From: Lachnospiraceae bacterium UBA3645
GTDB lineage: Bacteria; Bacillota; Clostridia; Lachnospirales; Lachnospiraceae
Direction: 5' to 3'
NCBI GenBank assembly: GCA_002373555.1
Contig: DFKM01000056.1
Location: forward strand, 1-6,493
DNA length: 6,493 bases
This document shows positions 1 to 5,635 of the stretch, piece after piece (position 1 is the first letter of the stretch; each line of letters starts with the position of its first letter). The position numbers and the translations under genes are program-made. The notes beneath the pieces were generated by a model that was given only the letters and a program-made list of their open reading frames with translations, had not been told where the DNA came from and searched no databases.

Positions 1-54
1 CCTTCCAAAATATTTCTTCTGCAGATATGCCGGCACAGCGTCACTTTGATGCAT
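1..54 (-). CDS. Possible start of next operon gene, truncated by window edge
   Basis: Five nt after the ATPase stop codon an ATG opens 18 codons (MHQSDAVPAYLQKKYFGR) that run off the window. The tight spacing suggests the next gene of the operon, and pilB is often followed by pilT or pilC. The 18 residues do not let me recognise either, and no good Shine-Dalgarno is seen, so translational coupling would be needed. Confidence 0.4.
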   Translation of the reverse strand, partial: MHQSDAVPAYLQKKYFGR

Positions 55-59
55 ACCGC

Positions 60-1808
60 TTAAATATCTTCGTAAACGACTCTCAATACTTCCTCTGCCG
101 AAGTAACGCCTTCCTCCACAAGCTTCAGCGCATTCTCCCGCAGGGAGACAAATCCGCTCTCCGGTCTGGTCAGCATTTCCTCGACAGCCTCTCTGCCGGC
201 TCTTGCCGCGATCAGCCTGCGCACCCTGATCGGCAGCGGGAAGATCTCGAACACACCGGTCCTTCCGCGGTAGCCCGTATCAAAGCATTCCGGGCAGCCA
301 CAGCCCTTATAGAACACGCGGTCCGGGCTGTAGGGAAGACCGAGCGCATCCTGTTCCTCTTCATCCGGCGTATACGCCTGCCTGCAGTTCGGGCAGATCT
401 TTCTCACCAGACGCTGGGAGAAAACGCCCTTTAACGCGCTTGCGACCAGATACGGCTCCACGCCCATATCCGTCAGACGTTCGATCGTGCCGACCGCATC
501 ACTCGTGTGGATGGTCGAGAGCACGACATGGCCGGTGATCGCCGAGCGCATCGCGATCTCCGCCGTCTCGCCGTCACGGATCTCACCGATACCGATGATA
601 TCCGGATCCTGACGCAGGATCGCGCGCAGACCTTTCGCGAAGGTCATGCCGGTCTTCTCGTTGATCTGCACCTGGTTCACGCCGTCGATATTGTATTCCA
701 CCGGATCCTCCAGCGTGACCAGATTCACATCGCGCTTATTCAGGTCATGGATCATGGAATACATCGTCGTAGATTTACCGCTTCCGGTCGGGCCGACGAT
801 CAGAATAACGCCGCTCTTGATCCGGATCAGCTTCTCATATTTGTTGATGTCATCGCCGCGCAGACCGATCGAATCCCGGTTCAGCCGCATGCCGGATTTA
901 TCCAGCAGACGGGCAACGATCTTCTCGCCGTACACGGTCGGCAGCGTGGAGATACGCAGATCGATATCCTTATCCCGTACTTTGACGTTGAAACGTCCGT
1001 CCTGCGGCACGCGCCGCTCGGTGATATCCATATTGGACATGACCTTGATACGCGAAATGACAGCGGCCTGCAGTTCGCGCGGCACGGTCAGGATATCTCT
1101 TAACAGTCCGTCAATTCGCATCCGGACGGAAAGTTCGTCCTCCCGCGGCTCCATGTGGATATCGCTCGCATGCTCCGTCACGGCGCGCTCAATGATCGCG
1201 TTCACCAGACGGATGGCCGGGGCCTGGGCGGCGGATTCTTCGCCGACGACAGTCGAAGTGAATGCCGCTTCCGCGCCTTCATCGCCTTCACCCGAGAGCG
1301 CAGCTTCCCGCTTCATTTCCTCGATCGCCTTCGCCGCGCCTTCATTTCCGTAAAGGATCTGGATGGAACGCTCGACGGCCGACGACATCGCGACCATGGG
1401 AACGACTTTTTTCCGGACCGCTTTCCGGACTTCCTCAATTGCATAGAAGTTCAGCGGATCGCTCATCGCCAGATAAAGCTCATCCCGGAAGACGCGCACC
1501 GGAACCACCTGGTACTGTTTCGCGATATTCTTCGGGACCGTCTGCGCAAGCTCCGTGGGAATGTTGATCTTGCCGAGGTCCACGAACTCGATGCCCAGCT
1601 GCATCTGCAGGGCTTCGATCAGATCGCTCTCGGTAATGATCTCATGCTCCTGCAGCACTTCGCCGAGACGTTTGCCCGAGCCTTTCTGCAGCGCCAGCCC
1701 TTCCGCCAGCTGTTCTTCCGTGATCAGACCTGATGCGAGCAGGAGATCACCGAGACGCTGCGGTCTTCTTGCCTGTTTTTTTCCGTTTGTCTGAATATTC
1801 GGTGCCAA
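60..1808 (-). CDS. pilB: PilB/GspE-family pilus assembly ATPase with N-terminal MshEN domain
   Basis: This is a cytoplasmic hexameric ATPase of the secretion NTPase superfamily, which powers polymerisation of type IV pilins or pseudopilins; 582 residues is normal for PilB/GspE. In order: a MshEN (GspE_N) domain at about residues 18-155 with tandem motifs 18-41 and 47-70; a variable acidic, Ala-rich linker at 156-195; then the ATPase. Visible motifs are Walker A GPTGSGKST (339-347), Asp box VTLEDPVEY (364-372), Walker B-like DIIGIGEIRD (403-412), His box GHVVLSTIHTSDA (426-438), and the zinc-binding tetracysteine CPNC (472-475) plus CPEC (505-508), which is typical of PilB/GspE and not of PilT. 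The start is a TTG placed 6 nt after GGAG; the next Met is at residue 115, inside the MshEN domain, so TTG is very likely real. The gene begins 14 nt after the large prepilin gene, implying one operon. The sequence alone does not separate a pilus from a type II secretion role, but a Gram-positive host favours a pilus. Confidence 0.97.
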   Translation of the reverse strand: MAPNIQTNGKKQARRPQRLGDLLLASGLITEEQLAEGLALQKGSGKRLGEVLQEHEIITESDLIEALQMQLGIEFVDLGKINIPTELAQTVPKNIAKQYQVVPVRVFRDELYLAMSDPLNFYAIEEVRKAVRKKVVPMVAMSSAVERSIQILYGNEGAAKAIEEMKREAALSGEGDEGAEAAFTSTVVGEESAAQAPAIRLVNAIIERAVTEHASDIHMEPREDELSVRMRIDGLLRDILTVPRELQAAVISRIKVMSNMDITERRVPQDGRFNVKVRDKDIDLRISTLPTVYGEKIVARLLDKSGMRLNRDSIGLRGDDINKYEKLIRIKSGVILIVGPTGSGKSTTMYSMIHDLNKRDVNLVTLEDPVEYNIDGVNQVQINEKTGMTFAKGLRAILRQDPDIIGIGEIRDGETAEIAMRSAITGHVVLSTIHTSDAVGTIERLTDMGVEPYLVASALKGVFSQRLVRKICPNCRQAYTPDEEEQDALGLPYSPDRVFYKGCGCPECFDTGYRGRTGVFEIFPLPIRVRRLIAARAGREAVEEMLTRPESGFVSLRENALKLVEEGVTSAEEVLRVVYEDI

Positions 1809-1812
1809 TGTT

Positions 1813-1819
1813 CTCTCCT
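1813..1819 (-). promoter_or_regulatory. Ribosome binding site fixing a TTG start for the assembly ATPase
   Basis: AGGAGAG on the minus strand lies just upstream of TTG at 1808-1806, in the 14-nt gap after the TAA stop of the large prepilin gene. No ATG in this frame occurs nearby, so this site decides the start. The short gap allows translational coupling, and the TTG may lower ATPase output relative to the pilins (inference). Confidence 0.8.
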
Positions 1820-1822
1820 GCC

Positions 1823-4123
1823 TTACTGTGCTGTATTTTCGATCATGATCTCGGGTGCCGGCCAGTCACCGTAATGAACGGCGGCAAAATACTCTTCTGT
1901 CAGACTATTATTATACGCTTGGTTGTAAAGACTGTAAACAGTTTCCAGATTATATTTACCATTGTAATATTTCACAAGTTCCGGATCATAGGCCGCCGCC
2001 TGATCCCAGGTTGCCGAACTTCCGGAGAAATTGTTGTAGGTCTGCGCGTCGGCATCGATGGCCGTGACGCCGGCAAGGCCCGGTTCCTTGTACGTGATCG
2101 CCGTAATATTGCCGTCGTCATCTGTCGTGATGATCTCATTGATGATCTGGAAATAATAATTGTCACCTGTAAGCGACGGTGTGCCGGCCGTGGTACTGCC
2201 GAGAAAGGCGTTGTCCGCGGTTCCGCTTACCAGTCCAGTGCAGTAACAGGTATTGATGCTGCCATCCTTTGAAGCGGTGCCGATGAAGCCGCCGGCGGTG
2301 GAGCCGGACACGGAACAGGTGGAATAGCTTGCCGCGATCTGCGTGTCTCCGGCGATGCCGACCAGGCCGCCGGCAGTACCCGAATCACCGGTCTTGACAT
2401 TCCAGATTTCCTGATCCCGTGAACCGTCTGCTTTATGTTTGTAATACTCTCCCTGCTCCGTCTGCCCGGCGGCATAACAGGCTTTGATATCCGCTTTACC
2501 GGCTGCCGTTCCAATCAGGCCGCCCGCTGCCGCTGTACCGTTTACCGTCAATGCCGCGCCACAGGCAGTGAATTTGCCGCCCGCCGCCGAGCCGATCAGA
2601 CCGCCGGCACTGCCGGACGATGCCGTAACATCTGTGGCAGCAAGATCATTTTCGGTATTTCTTACGATCACATTGGTCACATTCGTGCCGGAAAGCGTAC
2701 CTGCCAGGGCGCCTGCATTTGTCGTTCCGGTGACGGAAAAATCCTTCAGTTCCAGATTCGAGATGCTGCTGCCGGCTTCAGTGACCGCGCCGAACAGACC
2801 TGCGTCGCCGGCATGATCGATCTGAATGTCGGAAATGATGTGGTTCTGGCTGTCATACTCCAGCAGATAATCGGGGGTGACCGGGAAGAAGCATCCGGCC
2901 TTCGTTCCGGTATCGTCACCGCATTGGTGGATCTGTACATTTTTCGTTCCGATCGCTTCCGCAAACGATGTCCAGTTCAGGTCATCTGTCTGGACGGCCG
3001 CAGAAATATTGATCTTCCGGTCTGTATCCAGGATGGCTTCATCATTTGCGCCGAGCTTCGACACGGTTCTGTCCAGATTCTCCAGATGACGGATATTGCC
3101 GATGCCGGCGGTATCCGGAACGCCGTCTCCGTTGCTGTCGGATACACTGCCGTACAGACTGTTCGTCGTCTTTTCCGCGCTGTAGGAGATATTCGCGAGT
3201 GCCGATGTACTGTAGGCGACCGCTTTGATCACGATATCCTCGCCGGGAATGAAGCCGTTCTCCGTTGTGCCAATCGGCATATCGTCAAACGACCGCTCCG
3301 CGAAATGACCGCCCGGTGTCGTAATATCATCCAGGACCACAGGCTGCGTCGGATCAGTCACATTGATATAGTGCGATACGCCGCTGAGGGTACCGGTGAT
3401 AATCAGCCGGAGAGACGCCCCTTCTTTCCCTGCATTCGGATCCGTGACATTGACATACAGCTTCTCGGCATTGACCACTTCGATCACCGGCGGCTGCAGA
3501 GTAATCGTGGCGAGTTCTTCCGCATCCGTGCCGCCGTACCAGCCGATGACGGATTTATCCGTGTAGGTACGTCTGGCCGATTTGTTCTCACTGCCAGACA
3601 CGCCCATCAGGGCTGCATATTCATCAACTTTCAGTGTATGATTGAATCTCTTATGCGAGGCCTTCGTCGTGGTATAGAACACATCCAGGACCAGTCCGCT
3701 GCTTCTCTGATAGCGGATCAGATAGCTGCCTCCGGCGCGGACCGTCTCATCGATCGAGCCGAAGGGCAGCATCAGCGGAAAGATCTCGTCGCCGCTGCCG
3801 GTGATCACGCCGGCGTTGACAACATAATAATAAACATCGTTATCGGCATCATCGGTCAAAGTGCCCGGCGTACCGTATCCGGTGCCGCCTTCGCCGCCGA
3901 TCCCCAGATACCCCTCGCCTTTCGCCGCCGTCAGGTTGTTCTGGGCGGCCACGAAGATCTCCTTCGCGATGCCGTCGCGTTCAAGCTGGGCCATGGAGCG
4001 CAGGTAGTTCATGACCGCGATAAAGGAGACGCCGGCCAGGACGCCGATGATCGCTACCACGATCAGGACCTCCGCCATCGTCATACCGCGTCTGTTTTTG
4101 ATTTTCTGCATCTTTTGAACCAT
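1823..4123 (-). CDS. Large prepilin (766 aa) with GLUG-repeat C-terminal region, probable pilus tip or surface adhesin
   Basis: The N-terminus is a class III (type IV pilin-like) signal: a short basic leader, cleavage site RRG13|MTMAE with Glu18 at +5, and a hydrophobic helix to about residue 40. Residues 41-175 look like a pilin helix and globular domain. Residues 205-325 look like an Ig-like or other beta-sandwich segment holding two YxNVTDP motifs. A calcium-loop-like DSNGDGVPD is at 329-337. Residues 439-644 contain at least five Gly-rich GLUG-type units (GGLIG, GGLIG, GGLVG, GGFIG cores plus weaker ones), expected to form a beta-solenoid. The C-terminus ends in a YGDWPAP segment. Ordinary pilins are about 120-200 residues, so roughly 550 residues are extra and probably exposed at the pilus tip. 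GLUG repeats are known from bacterial surface proteins; adhesion is inferred and no ligand can be named. A GGAG site 7 nt upstream supports the ATG. It follows the 194-aa prepilin gene by 18 nt. Confidence 0.95.
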   Translation of the reverse strand: MVQKMQKIKNRRGMTMAEVLIVVAIIGVLAGVSFIAVMNYLRSMAQLERDGIAKEIFVAAQNNLTAAKGEGYLGIGGEGGTGYGTPGTLTDDADNDVYYYVVNAGVITGSGDEIFPLMLPFGSIDETVRAGGSYLIRYQRSSGLVLDVFYTTTKASHKRFNHTLKVDEYAALMGVSGSENKSARRTYTDKSVIGWYGGTDAEELATITLQPPVIEVVNAEKLYVNVTDPNAGKEGASLRLIITGTLSGVSHYINVTDPTQPVVLDDITTPGGHFAERSFDDMPIGTTENGFIPGEDIVIKAVAYSTSALANISYSAEKTTNSLYGSVSDSNGDGVPDTAGIGNIRHLENLDRTVSKLGANDEAILDTDRKINISAAVQTDDLNWTSFAEAIGTKNVQIHQCGDDTGTKAGCFFPVTPDYLLEYDSQNHIISDIQIDHAGDAGLFGAVTEAGSSISNLELKDFSVTGTTNAGALAGTLSGTNVTNVIVRNTENDLAATDVTASSGSAGGLIGSAAGGKFTACGAALTVNGTAAAGGLIGTAAGKADIKACYAAGQTEQGEYYKHKADGSRDQEIWNVKTGDSGTAGGLVGIAGDTQIAASYSTCSVSGSTAGGFIGTASKDGSINTCYCTGLVSGTADNAFLGSTTAGTPSLTGDNYYFQIINEIITTDDDGNITAITYKEPGLAGVTAIDADAQTYNNFSGSSATWDQAAAYDPELVKYYNGKYNLETVYSLYNQAYNNSLTEEYFAAVHYGDWPAPEIMIENTAQ
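2192..2809 (-). repeat. GLUG-type repeat region encoded within the large prepilin
   Basis: Residues 439-644 repeat a unit of about 26-30 residues: a short Gly-rich turn (GLFG, GALAG, GGLIG, GGLIG, GGLVG, GGFIG, AFLG) followed by a hydrophobic strand and a VxG-like end. The third to sixth units are clearest, starting near residues 506, 533, 584 and 610. An insertion of about 25 residues containing YYKHKADGSRD separates the fourth and fifth units. Coding repeats of this sort can change in number by recombination, though here the DNA of the units has diverged, so recent expansion is unlikely. Confidence 0.8.
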
Positions 4124-4130
4124 GCTTACG

Positions 4131-4134
4131 CTCC
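4131..4134 (-). promoter_or_regulatory. Ribosome binding site of the large prepilin
   Basis: GGAG on the minus strand lies 7 nt before the ATG at 4123, inside the 18-nt gap after the preceding prepilin gene. It favours the first ATG over the in-frame Met at residue 5. Confidence 0.7.
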
Positions 4135-4141
4135 GTTTTGC

Positions 4142-4726
4142 TTATTGTGCGATCAGTCTGATGGAAAGCGCCGGTCTGCCGGCAAGTCTCACGTTCCCTT
4201 TTTCCTTCAGGACCTTCAGATCCTCGAAGGTGATGATGCCGGCATCCGCATTATAGGTTACCGAACCGTAAGTTACATAAAGCTCTGCCGTGGAGGCTTC
4301 TTTTGAAACGAGCCTTCTGGGTGCGGAGGATGCCTCAGACGCTGCGGCGCCTGGCGGAGCCGCGTACCGGCTGAGCAGGATCGTGCCTTCCGGATCTGTA
4401 CCGCCTGCCGGCGCAGGCGATATCTTCGAATACGCGCCGACAGAGGGATTGTAATAGGTGATCTCTCCGGCGGAATCCCCGGATCCCAGTTCGATTTCGT
4501 CCGCCATACCCAGTTCATTCCTGAGCGTCGTGATCGTTGTGGACAGCAGGACCTCCGCGTTCGAAGCCACGACCACCTTTTCATAGGCGTTTCTGGCGGC
4601 CGGGATGCCTGCGACTACGATCGAGGATGCCATGAGCATGATCAGGATCGCAGTAAGGGCTTCCACAAGGGTGAAGCCGCGGCTGCCGCGTATTTTCTTT
4701 TTGATTGTACTGATCTGCTCTTTCAT
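4142..4726 (-). CDS. Type IV prepilin-like protein (194 aa), probable minor pilin
   Basis: A basic leader ends in SRG17, followed by the class III signal FTLVE with Glu22 at +5 and a hydrophobic helix to about residue 40. This matches the N-methylation/cleavage motif recognised by PilD-type prepilin peptidase. The helix continues to about residue 75 (Leu/Thr-rich, ending LRNELGMA). Residues 103-137 form a Pro/Ala/Ser/Gly-rich stretch, and the C-terminus (148-194) alternates short strands typical of a pilin beta-sheet. Length and layout fit minor pilins or GspH/I/J-like pseudopilins, but the specific class cannot be assigned. The start has AGGAAG 5 nt upstream. The gene lies upstream of the large prepilin and downstream of a repeat-bearing gap of 269 nt, so it could be first in a sub-transcript; I could not find a convincing promoter. 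Confidence 0.93.
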   Translation of the reverse strand: MKEQISTIKKKIRGSRGFTLVEALTAILIMLMASSIVVAGIPAARNAYEKVVVASNAEVLLSTTITTLRNELGMADEIELGSGDSAGEITYYNPSVGAYSKISPAPAGGTDPEGTILLSRYAAPPGAAASEASSAPRRLVSKEASTAELYVTYGSVTYNADAGIITFEDLKVLKEKGNVRLAGRPALSIRLIAQ

Positions 4727-4731
4727 CGTTT

Positions 4732-4737
4732 CTTCCT
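4732..4737 (-). promoter_or_regulatory. Ribosome binding site of the 194-aa prepilin
   Basis: AGGAAG on the minus strand lies 5 nt from the ATG at 4726, which supports the start that gives a 17-residue prepilin leader. Confidence 0.65.
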
Positions 4738-4854
4738 GTTATCAATTCTGTCGGTAAGACTGTATGTCAGTATTTTGCTTCCGTTATTGCTGAACTGCTT
4801 TTAAGATTCTTTTTCAATATCTGTAAAACCGTCTGCCGTTTTTACTTTCGTTAT

Positions 4855-4958
4855 TGTAAAACCGCAGTCTTTACGGCGAGGATCCTTCGTCGCTTCCGCT
4901 CCTCAGAATGACAATATGCTGTCATACTGAGCGAACACAGTGAGTCGAAGTATCCACC
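4855..4958. repeat. Intergenic hairpin repeat, copy A
   Basis: Copy A lies between the 194-aa and small prepilin genes. It has a head TGTAAAACCGCAGTCT at 4855, then an imperfect inverted repeat at 4880-4955 whose arms begin GGATCCTTCG and end CGAAGTATCC. The inner stem is CTCAG-A-ATGACA (4902-4913) against TGTCAT-A-CTGAG (4920-4931), with a 6-nt loop. The last 39 nt (4920-4958) match copy B with one difference, and the first 59 nt (4855-4913) match copy C with five differences. It resembles the dispersed intergenic repeats that generate spurious HSEERKRRRI-like peptides in annotations. If transcribed with the operon, it would fold in the mRNA. It is probably non-coding and may be MITE-like. 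Confidence 0.85.
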
Positions 4959-4995
4959 ACTCCCCTGGATGACAGCGGGTTGTGTCTGTACAGTC

Positions 4996-5370
4996 TCAAT
5001 CCCCGGGTTCCGGTTTGTACGAGTACACCGGGTACCGGGTGAATTCTTCATTTTTATAATAAACAATCGTATACGTCTGCGCGTCCAATCCGCCGGAAGC
5101 AGAATCTGTGATGGTGACCGTCCCTTCCGTTCCTGCTCCGGACATCTTTATCACGCCGTTTCCCTGTTCACTGGCAGCATAATAGCTGTCCATTTTCGTT
5201 CTGCTCTTCTCCACGAGATTTGCTGACGCGGTGATCGCGCCGGCCAGCATGGTCAGCGCCAGGGAAGAGATCAGAAGCGCGACGAGGGTCTCGGAGATCG
5301 TCTCGCCTTTTCGGCTTTTCAGTTTTCTGAACACAGACTTCTTCACATCCTGCATCATTTCCTGACTCAT
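4996..5370 (-). CDS. Small type IV prepilin-like protein (about 124 aa)
   Basis: From the chosen start the protein has a basic leader (VKKSVFRKLKSRKG) cleaved at G22|ETISE, with Glu27 at +5, then a hydrophobic helix TLVALLISSLALTMLAGAI. This is a class III prepilin signal. The mature part is only about 102 residues and ends KPEPGD, small for a pilin. The frame stays open upstream to 5478, but those codons read through repeat copy B and give a pilin leader far too long. AGAAAGGG (5378-5371) directly abuts the ATG at 5370, which is tight spacing; the ATG at 5358 (leader 18 aa) is a good alternative start, and 5403 is less likely. Repeat copies bracket the gene on both sides. It is probably a minor pilin; the major-pilin role cannot be excluded. 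Confidence 0.85.
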   Translation of the reverse strand: MSQEMMQDVKKSVFRKLKSRKGETISETLVALLISSLALTMLAGAITASANLVEKSRTKMDSYYAASEQGNGVIKMSGAGTEGTVTITDSASGGLDAQTYTIVYYKNEEFTRYPVYSYKPEPGD

Positions 5371-5378
5371 CCCTTTCT
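5371..5378 (-). promoter_or_regulatory. Candidate ribosome binding site deciding the small prepilin start
   Basis: AGAAAGGG matches the 5' part of the consensus AGAAAGGAGG. It touches the ATG at 5370 and is 12 nt from the ATG at 5358. Because it pairs with the extreme 3' end of 16S rRNA, the effective spacing could suit 5358 better. It argues against the far-upstream ATG at 5478. Confidence 0.5.
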
Positions 5379-5410
5379 CTTTTATAATCATGCTGTGTCT
5401 CATGGTTCCG

Positions 5411-5511
5411 GTAAAACCGCAGTCTTTATGGCGTGGATCCTTCGGCATAAATGCCTCAGGATGACAGAATATTGTCATACTGAGCGAACGCAGTGAGTCG
5501 AAGTATCCACC
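5411..5511. repeat. Intergenic hairpin repeat, copy B
   Basis: Copy B lies between the small prepilin gene and the first gene. Its head GTAAAACCGCAGTCT is at 5411; GGATCC follows 24 nt after the head start, the same distance as in copies A and C. The inverted repeat spans 5435-5508, with inner stem CTCAG-G-ATGACA (5455-5466) against TGTCAT-A-CTGAG (5473-5484) around a 6-nt loop. Its left arm differs from A and C: it carries a small hairpin GGCATAAATGCC (5444-5455). The ATG at 5478 that opens the over-long upstream extension of the small prepilin frame lies inside this stem. Confidence 0.85.
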
Positions 5512-5565
5512 GCCTCTCGCTTTCGGTTTTTGTATAACCGACTATCGGATCCCTTTTCCGGTGTC
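5512..5565. other. Spacer between repeat copies B and C with a possible decayed repeat head
   Basis: This spacer has no plausible gene. It contains TGTATAACCG (5531-5540) followed by GGATCC (5547-5552), which looks like a shortened, mutated form of the repeat head and BamHI-like hexamer. A second head-like string CTGTAAAACCG without the following arm occurs at 4821-4831. These hint at older repeat insertions but are short matches. Confidence 0.35.
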
Positions 5566-5635
5566 TGTAAAACCGCAGTCTCTATGGCGTGGATCCTTCG
5601 TCGCTTCCGCTCCTCCGGATGACAGACAAAGTCAT
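5566..5635. repeat. Intergenic hairpin repeat, truncated copy C
   Basis: Copy C has the full head (5566-5581) and left arm from GGATCC (5591), including ATGACA (5619-5624). Of the right arm only GTCAT (5631-5635) remains, and it runs straight into the TGA stop (5637-5635) of the first gene. Either the repeat inserted at, and partly lost its arm against, the gene end, or the missing arm was deleted later. It keeps the same orientation as A and B. Confidence 0.75.

Noticed and set aside
507..1733. Several plus-strand frames of 190-235 codons opposite the ATPase gene
   Set aside because: The minus strand holds a full-length, motif-complete ATPase; the antisense frames overlap each other and show no domain or ribosome binding site.
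2435..4306. A 623-codon open frame on the plus strand opposite the large prepilin
   Set aside because: It lies wholly antisense to two genes with prepilin signals and ribosome binding sites, has no recognisable domain, is rich in Arg/His/Ile/Asp as reverse-frame translations often are, and lacks a good start context. The opening is explained by GC-rich codon bias on the other strand.
4741..4854. Possible promoter upstream of the 194-aa prepilin (TTGAAA, CTGACA and TGATAA-like boxes)
   Set aside because: The region is AT-richer than its surroundings, but no -35/-10 pair with 16-18 nt spacing could be found; pairs tried gave a poor -10 or a 20-nt spacer.
4851..5066. Minus-strand frame encoding a HSEERKRRRI-type peptide
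   Set aside because: It is the translation of repeat copy A plus the 3' end of the small prepilin gene in another frame; such peptides are common artefacts of this kind of repeat.
5520..5550. Short inverted repeat CCGATAGTCGG as a terminator
   Set aside because: The stem is only 4 bp and is not followed by a T-run on either strand.
4855..5635. CRISPR array
   Set aside because: The three repeats are long, palindromic, unevenly spaced, separated by a gene, and show the modular exchange of an intergenic repeat, not uniform short repeats with unique spacers.
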